Source of the DNA: Pseudoruegeria sp. HB172150
Lineage (GTDB): Bacteria > Pseudomonadota > Alphaproteobacteria > Rhodobacterales > Rhodobacteraceae
NCBI RefSeq assembly: GCF_013184805.1
Contig: NZ_JAATNG010000001.1
Location: 1,426,001 to 1,490,000, forward strand
Length of the DNA stretch: 64,000 nt
Direction of reading: 5' to 3'
Shown here: positions 45,189-54,074 of the stretch, piece by piece
Layout: each line of letters begins with the position of its first letter
Position numbering within the stretch: position 1 is the first letter of the stretch
Notes under the pieces: generated by a model
The model's database searches: none
What the model was told of the DNA's origin: nothing
What the model saw: only the letters and a program-made list of their open reading frames with translations
Made by a program: the position numbers and the translations under genes

Positions 45189-45412
45189 TCGCCCGCCTTG
45201 CGGCGGTAATGATCCAGAACGAAGACGCGAATGGCGGAGGCCAGGCCGATTTCAAGGCCGCGCGCCTCGTCAATTTCGGCTGCGAGCGCGTTGAGGGGCT
45301 GGCCGCGGTCCGCGGCGATTGCACGGAACGCGTCCCAGAATTCCTTTTCAAGGGAGACGCTGGTGCGGTGACCCCGTAGCGAAAGCGAGTGCTTTTCCGG
45401 CCGGCCGGTCAT
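45185..45412 (-). CDS. Ribbon-helix-helix domain protein
   Basis: 75 aa. SLRGHRTSVSLEKEFWDAF and a following helix pair match the RHH_4 type ribbon-helix-helix family (PF13467). Such proteins bind DNA as dimers, but the target is unknown. It is the last gene of the fumC operon, overlapping DUF4169 by four bases and the convergent DUF6314 gene by four bases. Confidence 0.88.
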   Translation of the reverse strand: MTGRPEKHSLSLRGHRTSVSLEKEFWDAFRAIAADRGQPLNALAAEIDEARGLEIGLASAIRVFVLDHYRRKAGD

Positions 45413-45591
45413 TCCGACTCGAACTGGTGACCGTCGAGCTTGGTGCGGGCCTTGGTGTTCTGCGTGGCCTCCAGGACCTTCTGGGCCTTGCTACGCCCGA
45501 ATTTCACCGCGTTCTCGTCGGCCTGCGTCCGTTTCGCGGTGCGGTCGCGCTGTTTGCGTGCGCGGTTCAGGTTGATGACATCTTTGGTCAT
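45409..45591 (-). CDS. DUF4169 family protein
   Basis: 60 aa, basic, with the family signature NLNRARKQRDR and FGRSKAQK. It is a small helical cytoplasmic protein of unknown function that is usually found beside the ribbon-helix-helix gene in Rhodobacteraceae. It starts three bases after the upstream gene ends. Confidence 0.9.
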   Translation of the reverse strand: MTKDVINLNRARKQRDRTAKRTQADENAVKFGRSKAQKVLEATQNTKARTKLDGHQFESE

Positions 45592-45594
45592 GTC

Positions 45595-45984
45595 TCAGAA
45601 ATGGTCCTTCAGCAGGTCGGCGGCCGCCTCGGATATTCCGCCGATCTTGTTGGTCGCCTGACGGTAGAAGCGGCGGGCGATCTCGGTTTCCGGCGAAGCG
45701 TCGGTGCGTTCGCGGTAGTCTTTCAGTTCGACCCGGCCGAACGGGCGTTTGGCCATCGCGGTCAGACGCACCATGATGGTCAGCCGGATGCCCGGACCAG
45801 GCGCGACGCCCAGGACGGTGCCGCGCGACGACAGGCCCCGCCCGCCCTCGTGATCCGAGGCGAAGACGAAAACCTCGTCGCCGGGCGCGATCTTCTTGCC
45901 GCCGTACATGGTCTTTTCGACAAAGGTCACGACCTCGCCGGGGCCGGCGTCAACGGGCGTGGCCTTGACGATGTAGGCGGTCAT
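45595..45984 (-). CDS. Conserved hypothetical protein in the fumC operon
   Basis: 129 aa cytoplasmic protein, start overlapping the fumC stop by four bases. The N-terminal half is beta-rich ([24 protein letters not shown]), possibly a PUA/EVE- or OB-like small barrel; the C-terminal third is helical ([18 protein letters not shown]). I do not recognise a named family with confidence. Confidence 0.78.
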   Translation of the reverse strand: MTAYIVKATPVDAGPGEVVTFVEKTMYGGKKIAPGDEVFVFASDHEGGRGLSSRGTVLGVAPGPGIRLTIMVRLTAMAKRPFGRVELKDYRERTDASPETEIARRFYRQATNKIGGISEAAADLLKDHF

Positions 45985-47378
45985 GCGTCCTTCGGGCCGA
46001 TCATCTTCTCTGGCCGGACGACGCGGTCGAAGGTCGCCTCGTCGACGAAGCCGAGGGCGATCGCCTCTTCCTTGAGGGTGGTGCCGTTTTTGTGGGCCGT
46101 CTTGGCGACGGTGGTGGCGTTGTCATAGCCGATCTCGGGGGCCAGCGCCGTCACCAGCATCAGCGACTCGCGCATGATCTTGGCGATGCGGTCCTCGTTC
46201 GCCTGAATGCCCGAGACGCAGTTGTCTGTGAAGGCGACGCAGGCGTCTCCGATCAGCTGCATCGACTGCAGGACGTTGTAGGCCATCATCGGCTTGTAGA
46301 CGTTCAGCTCGAAATGGCCCTGGCTGCCCGCGAAGCCGACGGCGGCGTCGTTGCCCATCACATGGGCGCAGACCTGAGTCATCGCCTCGCACTGGGTCGG
46401 GTTGACCTTGCCGGGCATGATCGAGGAGCCGGGCTCGTTCTCCGGCAGCATAAGCTCGCCGAGGCCGCAGCGGGGGCCGGAGCCGAGCAGACGGATGTCG
46501 TTGGCGATCTTGAAGAGCGAGGCGGCCGCGGTCTTGAGCGCGCCGGACATTTCCACCAGCGCGTCATGGGCGGCCAGCGCCTCGTACTTGTTGGGCGCGG
46601 TGACGAAGGGCAGGTTGGTGATCTCCGCCATGTTGGCGGCGACGGTTTCGCCCCAGCCGTCGGGCGTGTTCAGCCCGGTGCCGACGGCGGTGCCGCCCTG
46701 CGCCAGTTCGTAGATGTGGGGCAGGGCGCCCTTCACCCGCTCGATGGCCATCGCGACCTGGTGGGTGTAGCCGGAGAATTCCTGCGCCAGCGTCAGCGGC
46801 GTTGCATCCATGGTGTGGGTGCGGCCGATCTTGATGATGCCGCGGAACTGCACGACCTTCTGTTCCAGAGCGGCGTGCAGCTTGGCGAGGCCGGGGAGCG
46901 TGACGTCATGCGCCGTGGTCGCAACGGCGATGTGCATGGCCGTCGGGAAGGTGTCGTTCGACGACTGGCCCATGTTGCAGTGATCGTTGGGGTGGACCGG
47001 GTCCTTCGATCCGATGGTGCCGCCGAGGATCTCGATCGCACGGTTGGCGATGACCTCGTTGGCGTTCATGTTCGACTGGGTGCCGGAACCGGTCTGCCAG
47101 ACCACCAGCGGGAAGTTGTCGTCGAACTTGCCGGCCACGACCTCGGACGCCGCCTGGATGATCGCGTCGGCGAGTTCGGGTTTCAGCTTTCCATTGGCCT
47201 TGTTTGCCACGGCACAGGCCTGCTTGATGACGCCGAGCGCGCGGACGATGGCGACGGGCTGTTTTTCCCAGCCGATGGGGAAGTTCATGATCGAGCGCTG
47301 GGTCTGAGCGCCCCAGTACTTGTCGGCGGGAACCTCTAGGGGGCCGAAGCTGTCGGTCTCGGTGCGGGTCGCGGTCAT
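45981..47378 (-). CDS. fumC: Class II fumarate hydratase
   Basis: 465 aa. The signature [16 protein letters not shown] (about residues 318-333) and [11 protein letters not shown], with the active-site [10 protein letters not shown], are all present. It is an iron-free, oxygen-stable fumarase of the TCA cycle. Start at 47378 behind GGAGGAG. It heads a four-gene operon with the 129-aa protein, DUF4169 and the ribbon-helix-helix gene. Confidence 0.97.
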   Translation of the reverse strand: MTATRTETDSFGPLEVPADKYWGAQTQRSIMNFPIGWEKQPVAIVRALGVIKQACAVANKANGKLKPELADAIIQAASEVVAGKFDDNFPLVVWQTGSGTQSNMNANEVIANRAIEILGGTIGSKDPVHPNDHCNMGQSSNDTFPTAMHIAVATTAHDVTLPGLAKLHAALEQKVVQFRGIIKIGRTHTMDATPLTLAQEFSGYTHQVAMAIERVKGALPHIYELAQGGTAVGTGLNTPDGWGETVAANMAEITNLPFVTAPNKYEALAAHDALVEMSGALKTAAASLFKIANDIRLLGSGPRCGLGELMLPENEPGSSIMPGKVNPTQCEAMTQVCAHVMGNDAAVGFAGSQGHFELNVYKPMMAYNVLQSMQLIGDACVAFTDNCVSGIQANEDRIAKIMRESLMLVTALAPEIGYDNATTVAKTAHKNGTTLKEEAIALGFVDEATFDRVVRPEKMIGPKDA

Positions 47379-47465
47379 CGGGTGCTCCTCCGGTATGCCG
47401 TGGTCGACCGATGATCTACCGGGGTGCGCAGGCGGGATCAATGCGGCACGGAGGGTGCGGGGAGA

Positions 47466-47924
47466 TTACTTCCGGAAAGAATCCAGGCTGACGACGTCGG
47501 CTTCGTGCGGCTTCTCGTCTTCGGGCTCGACGTCTTCGTCCATCGGCGCCTCTTCGACCTCGTCGTCGTCTTCCTGCGACTTGAAGGTCAGGCCGAATTC
47601 CACCGATGGGTCGACGAAGGTGCGGATCGCGTCGAAGGGGATGTAGAGCGGCTCGGGGTTGTCGCCGAAATTCAGCGTGACGGCAAAGCCGTCGTCTGTC
47701 ACCTCGAGGTTGTCGTACCAGTGTTGCATCACGATGGTCATTTCGTCCGGGTACCGGTCCGAAAGCCAGTCGGCGATTTCCACGTCGGGGTGCATCGTAT
47801 CGAAAGTAATGAAGAAATGGTGCTGGCCGGGAAGACCACGTGCCTGGACGTCCAGCAGGACGTCCCGGATCAGCCCGCGCATGGCGCGGTGCATCAGATT
47901 ACCGTAGTCAATCGTGCGCGACAT
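47466..47924 (-). CDS. sspB: SspB-family ClpXP adaptor
   Basis: 152 aa; ATG 47924 has GAGGGA upstream. The peptide-binding domain covers residues 1-110 (HHFFITFDTMHPDVEIADWLSD, MTIVMQHWYDNLEV). An acidic flexible linker (EDDDEVEEAPMDEDVEPEDE) follows, with a short C-terminal ClpX-docking tail. It delivers ssrA-tagged proteins to ClpXP. The tmRNA gene itself lies only about 1.4 kb away, with chrA between. Confidence 0.92.
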   Translation of the reverse strand: MSRTIDYGNLMHRAMRGLIRDVLLDVQARGLPGQHHFFITFDTMHPDVEIADWLSDRYPDEMTIVMQHWYDNLEVTDDGFAVTLNFGDNPEPLYIPFDAIRTFVDPSVEFGLTFKSQEDDDEVEEAPMDEDVEPEDEKPHEADVVSLDSFRK

Positions 47925-47999
47925 TGGGGTCCCTCTTAAAGACAGTCTCACCATACGAGATTCGGTGCGGAAGAAAAGGCCGCCTAGACCCTGCGCCGG

Positions 48000-49256
48000 T
48001 CAGGTTAACATCGTGAGTGCGGCACCAGCACTGGCACAGGCTAAGAGCACCGCGGCGAAGGGCCATTTCATGAGCCACAGGAGCAGCGCCGCAAGGGTCG
48101 CAAGAGCAACCGCGCGCAGGTCAACCGAAGCCGGATCGGGCATGGGAATCGTCGCCGGACCGAGGGAGGATTCGCGGACGGTTCCGAAGAATACGTGAGT
48201 GGCGAACCAGACCGACAGGTTTAGGATCACGCCGACGACAGCGGCCGTGATGGCCGAGAGCGCGGCGGCAAGCCGGGGCCGGGTGGAAATCCAGTCGATG
48301 AAGGGAGCGCCGGCGAAGATCCAGAGGAAACAGGGAGCGAAGGTGACCCAGAGGGTCATCCCAGCGGCGGCGGCGGCGAGCAGGTAGCTGCCTTCCGCAT
48401 GTCCGGTCAGGAAGCCGACGAATTCGGTGACGAGGATCAGCGGGCCGGGGGTCGTTTCGGCGAGGCCGAGGCCGTCCATCATCTGGTCGGTGGTAAGCCA
48501 GCCACGTTCCTGCACGACCTCCTGGGTCATGTAGGCCAGCACGGCATAGGCGCCGCCGAAGGTGACGACTGCGAGCTTGGAAAAGAAGACACCGATCTGA
48601 ACCAGCAGAGTCTGGCCGAGGATCCAGGCGAGCGCGACGGGCGTCCACCAGATCGCGGCCCAGGTGGCGATGGTCTGGAGCGTCCGGGGCCGCTGGACGA
48701 CAGGCGCCGGATCAGCGGTGCCAGCGCCTCTGAGTGCGCCGTATGCAGCGGCCACCGCAATGATCAGCGGAAAAGGAAGCGAGAAGGCGTAGATGGCAAG
48801 GAAGGACAGCGCGGCGATGATCCAGCGGTCCAGACCTTGCAGCGCCTTGCGCGAGACCTTGAGCAAGGCTTCGAGCACGATGACGACGACCGTGGCCTGG
48901 ATTCCGAGGAACAACGATTGCACCAGCGGTACATCGCCAAGCCAGACGTAAAGCGCTGCGAGCAGGCCCACGACCAGTGCGCCGGGAAGCACGAAGAGCA
49001 GGCCGGCGGTCAGGCCGCCGGGCACGCCGCGCAGGCGCCAACCGCAATAGGTGGCGAGTTGCATGGCCTCGGGGCCGGGTAGGAGCATGCAGAAGCTGAG
49101 CGCGTTGAGGAACTGCTTCTCGGTCAGCCATGGCCGGTTCTCGACCAGTTCGCGGTGCATCAGCGCGATCTGAGCTGCGGGGCCGCCGAAGCTGAAGATG
49201 CCGATCCGGCCGAAGACTTTGATGAGGGCGGCCTGCGCAGGGGGCGGTTCGGTCAT
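48000..49256 (-). CDS. chrA: Chromate transporter ChrA, two-domain form
   Basis: 418 aa with two homologous CHR halves. The first has FGRIGIFSFGGPAAQIALMH and LLPGPEAMQLATYCG; the second has FSKLAVVTFGGAYAVLAYMTQ and LAETTPGPLILVTEFVG. About eleven membrane helices. It expels chromate (possibly sulfate-related anions). No chrB regulator is adjacent. Confidence 0.93.
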   Translation of the reverse strand: MTEPPPAQAALIKVFGRIGIFSFGGPAAQIALMHRELVENRPWLTEKQFLNALSFCMLLPGPEAMQLATYCGWRLRGVPGGLTAGLLFVLPGALVVGLLAALYVWLGDVPLVQSLFLGIQATVVVIVLEALLKVSRKALQGLDRWIIAALSFLAIYAFSLPFPLIIAVAAAYGALRGAGTADPAPVVQRPRTLQTIATWAAIWWTPVALAWILGQTLLVQIGVFFSKLAVVTFGGAYAVLAYMTQEVVQERGWLTTDQMMDGLGLAETTPGPLILVTEFVGFLTGHAEGSYLLAAAAAGMTLWVTFAPCFLWIFAGAPFIDWISTRPRLAAALSAITAAVVGVILNLSVWFATHVFFGTVRESSLGPATIPMPDPASVDLRAVALATLAALLLWLMKWPFAAVLLACASAGAALTMLT

Positions 49257-49328
49257 TCGGTATCCGGTGGCTGCAGGATATGGACTTCCGGGGTTTCACA
49301 TCCGGGCAACAGATTTGCGACTATGCAA

Positions 49329-49356
49329 CAAAAAAGGCGTGCCGAAGCACACCCTT
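49329..49356 (-). terminator. Terminator of ssrA
   Basis: On the minus strand AAGGGTGTGC, tetraloop TTCG, GCACGCCTTT, then TTT. The stable TTCG loop and T run make it a clear rho-independent terminator. Confidence 0.88.
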
Positions 49357-49669
49357 GTAAGTGCAGGCTTCTGTTGCCAGGCGCCTGCGAACCCCGCCTT
49401 ACGCGGCTAGGCGCAAGGGCTTAATTTTCGGTCTTGTTACTGCTTAAGCAGCAACGGCGACCGGAGCACGGTTGTTGTTGGCAACTGTACAATTCGGACC
49501 GATAACGGTGGTACCTCACCGGGACAAAGCAAACCCCTTTAGACGTTCGTCGATCCTGTTTCGGCCCCATGACCCGCCAACCCGGGTGATTTGGTGGAGC
49601 CGCCGGGTACCGCCCCCGGGTCCGATCCGCTTATTACGAGCGCGTTTATGTCCATAGTCGGCGAACCGA
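49332..49669 (-). ncRNA. ssrA: Two-piece (permuted) tmRNA of alphaproteobacterial type
   Basis: The order is permuted: the acceptor 3' half ends GGCTCCACCA at 49592, an intervening segment of 23 bases follows, and the 5' half begins GGGGCCGAAACAGGATCGAC at 49568. GGGGCCG and CGGCTCC form a 7-bp acceptor stem with one G-U pair. The tag frame 49482-49447 encodes ANNNRAPVAVAA and stops with TAA at 49446-49444. The T stem CCGGG/CCCGG closes a 7-base loop GGCGGTA instead of the usual TTCGAAT. It rescues stalled ribosomes. The 5' end is estimated from the promoter and the 3' end from the terminator. Confidence 0.95.
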
Positions 49670-49676
49670 CGGATTA

Positions 49677-49705
49677 CATGTAGCGATCCGGCCGGGCTGC
49701 GGCAA
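49677..49705 (-). promoter_or_regulatory. Promoter of ssrA
   Basis: On the minus strand TTGCCG (49705-49700) and TACATG (49682-49677) are separated by exactly 17 bases. Transcription would start near 49669, just before the acceptor piece. Confidence 0.55.
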
Positions 49706-50060
49706 GGGGCGTGCGCGTTGGAGAGGTCGCAGTTGCGGCACGGTTCAACCGTGGCGGGCCGAGCGTATTTCGGATGAAGGTTAACAGATAAATTATTGAT
49801 TTGGAAAATTTTTGGCCCGCATTGGTCGCGCAAGGGGACATGTGATCGTCTGAGATAGCGGCGATCCGGTTCTCAGCCCGCCATTATCCCTTGAGACGCA
49901 TTGACCTCGCGCACCGTGCCGATAAAGCTCTTTGGGCCGGTGACTGCCCCGCGGGCCCGGTGCGGGGTAGAAGTTGTGACATGTACGTGGCAGGCAAGTC
50001 GTGGTTGCGCCCAGGCGCAGCCGGCGCGGTCCGGGAGAGGTAACCGAGGGTTTCTGGAAG
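49706..50060. other. Non-coding gap between ssrA and the DinB-like gene
   Basis: About 355 bases. The part near 49780-49815 is AT-rich (TAAATTATTGATTTGGAAAATTTT). TTGACC near 49900 could be part of a promoter for the DinB-like gene, but the -10 is weak. No gene or RNA is supported. Confidence 0.45.
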
Positions 50061-50567
50061 ATGATCACCAAAGAGTTCTGCCGCACTATGGCGCGTTACA
50101 ACAACTGGCAAAACACCAACCTGATCGGTGCCGCCGACAAGCTGGATGACATGGCGAGAGTGCGTGATCGCGGCGCGTTCTTCGGCTCGATCCAGGGTAC
50201 GCTGAACCACATCCTGTGGGGTGACACGATCTGGATGTCGCGGCTGGCGGGCTGGGACAAGCCGGACGTCGGAATTGTCGAAAGCCCACGCTTCATGCCG
50301 GACTGGGAGACCTACAAGGAGGTCCGTTCGAAGGCCGATGCACGCATCCTGGCCTGGGCGCTGGCACTGCAGGACAAGTCGCTGACGGGAAACCTGTCGT
50401 GGTTCTCGGGGGCCCTGAACTCTGATGTGGAGCGGCCCACATGGATCTGCGTGCAGCATTTCTTCAACCACCAGACACACCACCGGGGGCAGGTTCATGC
50501 GCTGCTGACCGCGTCGGGCGTGAAGCCGGGTGAGACCGATCTGTTCGTGATGCCCGTTACGGTGTGA
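50061..50567 (+). CDS. DinB-family four-helix protein
   Basis: 168 aa. The three metal-binding histidines of the DinB/YfiT fold are seen in LNHILWGD and FNHQTHHRGQVHALL. These proteins bind a divalent metal and resemble thiol-dependent enzymes; the actual reaction is unknown. Start at 50061, with GGAAG close to the ATG, gives the family N terminus (FCRTMARYNNW). It lies 22 bases upstream of acuI. Confidence 0.87.
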   Translation: MITKEFCRTMARYNNWQNTNLIGAADKLDDMARVRDRGAFFGSIQGTLNHILWGDTIWMSRLAGWDKPDVGIVESPRFMPDWETYKEVRSKADARILAWALALQDKSLTGNLSWFSGALNSDVERPTWICVQHFFNHQTHHRGQVHALLTASGVKPGETDLFVMPVTV

Positions 50568-50589
50568 GCACGAAAACAGGGAGGACCGG

Positions 50590-51582
50590 ATGACATTCAG
50601 GGCATTGCTCGTCGAGAAGGACGAGGAAGGGAAGACCAGCGCCTCGGTTCAGGCGCTGGACGAGGCGCGGTTGCCGGACGGGGGTGTGACGGTGGCCGTG
50701 GAGTATTCCACGGTGAACTACAAGGACGGGCTGTGCATCGGGCCGGGCGGCGGGCTGGTGAAGACCTATCCGCATGTCCCGGGGATCGACTTTGCCGGAA
50801 CCGTAGAAGCGTCGGAGGACGCGCGCTATTCGCCCGGCGACAAGGTCGTGCTGACCGGCTGGCGCGTGGGCGAGATCCACTGGGGTGGCTATGCGCAGAA
50901 GGCGCGGGTCAAGGCGGACTGGCTGGTGCCCTTGCCGGACGGGCTGACGACGCGGGCGGCGATGGCGGTTGGAACCGCCGGGTTCACCGCGATGCTGGCG
51001 GTGATGGCGCTGGAGGATCACGGGCTGACGCCTGAGAAGGGCGAGGTTCTGGTGACGGGGGCTGCCGGTGGTGTCGGGTCGGTGGCGACGGCGATCCTTG
51101 GTAACCTCGGATACGAAGTGGCGGCGGTGACGGGGCGGCCCGAGACCGAGAGCTACCTGAAGGGGCTGGGCGCGTCGCGGATCGTGCCGCGCGAGGAGAT
51201 CAATGAGGTCATCAAACGGCCGCTGGAGAGCGAGACCTGGACGGGCTGTGTCGATGCCGTCGGCGGGCATATGCTGGCGCGGGTGCTGGGGCAGATGAAA
51301 TATGGCGCCTCGGTCGCGGCTGTCGGGCTGGCCGGTGGACGGGAGATCCCGACGAGCACGGTTCCGTTCCTGTTGCGGGCGTTGAACCTGCTGGGGATCG
51401 ACAGCGTGATGCAGCCTTACGAAAACCGGCTTCGGGCCTGGAAACGGGTCGCGACGGACTTGCCGATGGACAAGCTGGAGGCGATGGTGCAGCCGGCGAC
51501 TCTGGAAGATCTGCAGCGGCTGGGCGCGGAGATCCTGGAGGGCAAGGTCAAGGGCCGGGTCGTGGTCGACGTGAATGCCTGA
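50590..51582 (+). CDS. acuI: Acrylyl-CoA reductase AcuI (YhdH-type quinone oxidoreductase family)
   Basis: 330 aa zinc-free MDR enzyme. VNYKDGLCIGPGGGLV, PGIDFAGTVE and the NADPH loop VTGAAGGVGSVA match AcuI/YhdH. AcuI reduces acryloyl-CoA to propionyl-CoA, which detoxifies the product of DMSP cleavage in marine bacteria. No DMSP lyase or AcuR regulator is beside it. Start behind AGGGAGGA. Confidence 0.88.
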   Translation: MTFRALLVEKDEEGKTSASVQALDEARLPDGGVTVAVEYSTVNYKDGLCIGPGGGLVKTYPHVPGIDFAGTVEASEDARYSPGDKVVLTGWRVGEIHWGGYAQKARVKADWLVPLPDGLTTRAAMAVGTAGFTAMLAVMALEDHGLTPEKGEVLVTGAAGGVGSVATAILGNLGYEVAAVTGRPETESYLKGLGASRIVPREEINEVIKRPLESETWTGCVDAVGGHMLARVLGQMKYGASVAAVGLAGGREIPTSTVPFLLRALNLLGIDSVMQPYENRLRAWKRVATDLPMDKLEAMVQPATLEDLQRLGAEILEGKVKGRVVVDVNA

Positions 51583-51668
51583 CAGGCGATGGCTCGGTTG
51601 CCTTGCGCCGGAAATCGGACCTAATTTCAGTCGGGAATGCCGTTTCCGGTTGAAATTGGTTCGCTTGT

Positions 51669-51697
51669 TTGACCTGCGCCTAAACTTTGTGCATTAA
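51669..51697 (+). promoter_or_regulatory. Putative promoter of the universal stress protein gene
   Basis: TTGACC at 51669-51674 and CATTAA at 51692-51697 with a 17-base spacer, 122 bases before the ATG. It would also drive the BCCT gene. Confidence 0.45.
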
Positions 51698-51819
51698 CCT
51701 TTGGTTCGATGTTGGGCCGCAAATGGTGTAGCCTTGGCATCGCGATAACAGAGACTTGCACGGCCCGCAGCGTGTCCAGCGTCGGGTCAGCTGCGGGTCC
51801 GAACCGGACAGGAGGGAAC

Positions 51820-52239
51820 ATGTTCCAAAAGATCATGGTGCCCGTCGATCTGGCCCATCTGCAGAAGCTCGCGAAAGCGTTGGACTGTGCGGCGGAGCTG
51901 GCGAAGCACTACGGTGCCGAGCTTTGCTATGTGGGTGTGACCGGCGAGACGCCGGGGCCGCTGGGCCATAATCCGACGGAGTACGAGGCCAAGCTGAAGG
52001 CGTTCACCGAAGAGCATTCGGACACATCGGGATTGACGGTGAGCCACCTGACGATCCCGAGCCATGACCCCACGGTCGACGTGGATGACGCGCTGCTGAA
52101 GGCAGTGAAGGATACGGGGGCCGACCTCGTGGTGATGGGTACGCATGAACCGGGCATCATCGATTACATCTGGCCGGGCAATGGGGCAAAGATCGCTGCC
52201 CATTCGGCCGCGTCCGTTTTCCTGGTGCGCGACAGCTGA
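51820..52239 (+). CDS. Universal stress protein (UspA family)
   Basis: 139 aa with the Usp alpha/beta fold: KIMVPVDLAHL at the start and the ATP-binding-type C terminus GADLVVMGTHEPGIIDY...GNGAKIAAHSAASVFLVRD. The glycine pattern is compatible with nucleotide binding. CAGGAGGG precedes the ATG. It lies 55 bases upstream of the BCCT transporter and may modulate it, as TeaD does for the ectoine TRAP transporter; that is inference. Confidence 0.92.
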   Translation: MFQKIMVPVDLAHLQKLAKALDCAAELAKHYGAELCYVGVTGETPGPLGHNPTEYEAKLKAFTEEHSDTSGLTVSHLTIPSHDPTVDVDDALLKAVKDTGADLVVMGTHEPGIIDYIWPGNGAKIAAHSAASVFLVRDS

Positions 52240-52294
52240 CGGGATCCGTCGCGCATCACATCCGTAACAATTGAAATGACAGGGGAGGCCGCAT

Positions 52295-53941
52295 ATGGCC
52301 GATGAATCCGCCAATCAGGGCATTCCGGATCCGGAAGGTGCTGCTGATATTATTGAAACCGATTACGATATCGGACAGGACAACATCGAGGGGAACGTAG
52401 GCCCCTTCGGGTTTGATATTCACAATCCGGTCTTCCTGGTTTCCGGGCTGACCATCATTGCCTTCGTCTTCTATACGCTGGCGCTGCCGGAGCAGGCAGG
52501 TGCGGCCTTTTCCTGGCTCTTCAACAGCGTCACCAAGGGGTTCGACTGGTTCTTCCTGAGCGCCGCGAACATCTTTGTGATCTTCTGCCTGTTGCTGATC
52601 GTGACGCCGGTCGGGTCCGTCAGGCTGGGCGGGGCTGATGCGACGCCCGACTACACCTATGCCGGATGGTTCGCGATGCTGTTCGCGGCAGGCATGGGTA
52701 TCGGGCTGATGTTCTACGGCGTATCGGAGCCGATGAGCCATTTCTCGTCATCTCTCGGCGGGACAGTGGTCGGCGAAGATGGCGTACGCACCGACTGGGC
52801 GCCGCTTGGCGCCGCAGAGGGCGATCAGGAGGCAGCGATCCGGCTGGGCATGGCGGCGACGATCTTCCACTGGGGCCTGCACCCCTGGGCGATCTACGCG
52901 GTGGTGGCTCTGGCGCTGGCGCTGTTTTCCTACAATAAGGGGCTCCCGCTTTCCGTGCGCTCGGCCTTCTACCCGATCCTGGGCGAACGTGTCTGGGGCT
53001 GGTGGGGCCATATCATCGATATTCTTGCGGTGTTCGCGACCCTTTTCGGTCTGGCAACCTCGCTGGGCCTTGGTGCGACGCAGGCGAATGCGGGCCTGAA
53101 CGAGCTGTTCGGGATCCCGATCAACAGTACCGTGGAAGTGATCCTGATTTCGGGTATCACCGCGATCGCCCTGATCTCGGTTCTGCGTGGTCTCGACGGT
53201 GGCGTGAAGGTGCTGTCGGAAATCAACATGGGTCTGGCACTGGCGCTGCTTCTGTTTGTGCTTTTTGCCGGGCCGACGCTGCTGATCATGACCGGCTTCG
53301 TCGATTACCTGTGGGCCTACATCCAGAAATTGCCGGCGCTGTCGAACCCGGTCGGGCGTGAGGACACCAACTTCATGCAGGGCTGGACCTCGTTCTACTG
53401 GGCGTGGTGGATTTCCTGGTCGCCGTTCGTGGGCATGTTCATCGCCCGCGTCTCGCGCGGCCGCACGGTTCGCGAGTTCGTGGTCTGCGTGCTGCTGATC
53501 CCGAGCCTCGTCTGCGTGTTCTGGATGTCCGTCTTCGGCGGCGTCGCGATCCAGCAGGTGGTCCAGGACGGATATACCGCCGCGCAGGACGCGGATCTGC
53601 CGCTGCAGCTGTTCAAGATGCTGGATGTGCTGCCGCTGGCGGGCATCACCTCGCTGATCGGGATCATCCTGGTGATCGTGTTCTTCGTGACCTCGTCGGA
53701 CTCTGGCTCTCTGGTGATCGACACGATCACGGCCGGCGGCAAAGTCGACGCGCCGGTGCCCCAGCGGGTGTTCTGGTGCATCTTCGAAGGCGCCGTGGCG
53801 ATCGTGTTGCTTCTGTCCGCGGGCGGGCTGCAGTCTCTGCAGTCGATGGTCATCTCGACCGGGTTGCCGTTCACCGTGGTGCTGCTGCTGATGTGCTGGG
53901 CGATCTGGCGGGGCCTGATGGCGGAGCGACAGGCGGCCTGA
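52295..53941 (+). CDS. BCCT-family transporter (betaine/choline/carnitine type)
   Basis: 548 aa, twelve membrane helices. The family's tryptophan-rich signature is complete: WTSFYWAWWISWSPFVGMF followed by IARVSRGRTVREF. The N-terminal 45 residues are acidic and cytoplasmic. It takes up glycine betaine or a similar quaternary ammonium osmolyte with sodium. AGGGGAGG precedes the ATG. Confidence 0.95.
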   Translation: MADESANQGIPDPEGAADIIETDYDIGQDNIEGNVGPFGFDIHNPVFLVSGLTIIAFVFYTLALPEQAGAAFSWLFNSVTKGFDWFFLSAANIFVIFCLLLIVTPVGSVRLGGADATPDYTYAGWFAMLFAAGMGIGLMFYGVSEPMSHFSSSLGGTVVGEDGVRTDWAPLGAAEGDQEAAIRLGMAATIFHWGLHPWAIYAVVALALALFSYNKGLPLSVRSAFYPILGERVWGWWGHIIDILAVFATLFGLATSLGLGATQANAGLNELFGIPINSTVEVILISGITAIALISVLRGLDGGVKVLSEINMGLALALLLFVLFAGPTLLIMTGFVDYLWAYIQKLPALSNPVGREDTNFMQGWTSFYWAWWISWSPFVGMFIARVSRGRTVREFVVCVLLIPSLVCVFWMSVFGGVAIQQVVQDGYTAAQDADLPLQLFKMLDVLPLAGITSLIGIILVIVFFVTSSDSGSLVIDTITAGGKVDAPVPQRVFWCIFEGAVAIVLLLSAGGLQSLQSMVISTGLPFTVVLLLMCWAIWRGLMAERQAA

Positions 53942-53962
53942 TCCTTCAGCGAGACAGCTCTG

Positions 53963-53994
53963 GCGCTCCCGGGTTCAAATCCGGGGGCGCTTTT
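53963..53994 (+). terminator. Terminator after the BCCT gene
   Basis: GCGCTCCCGG, loop GTTCAAAT, CCGGGGGCGC (one G-U pair), then TTTT. The loop resembles a tRNA T arm but no tRNA body precedes it. Confidence 0.8.
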
Positions 53995-54074
53995 CATTGC
54001 GGAGGTCACACGGTTGCATCCGGCGATACGGGGGCGCAAATGGTGTGGACGCGAATTCAGACCGGAGCCGCCCC

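Noticed and set aside
53963-53994. T-arm-like sequence GGGTTCAAATCC suggesting a tRNA
   Set aside because: No acceptor, D or anticodon arms lie upstream; the sequence is the end of the BCCT gene followed by a hairpin and TTTT, so it is called a terminator.
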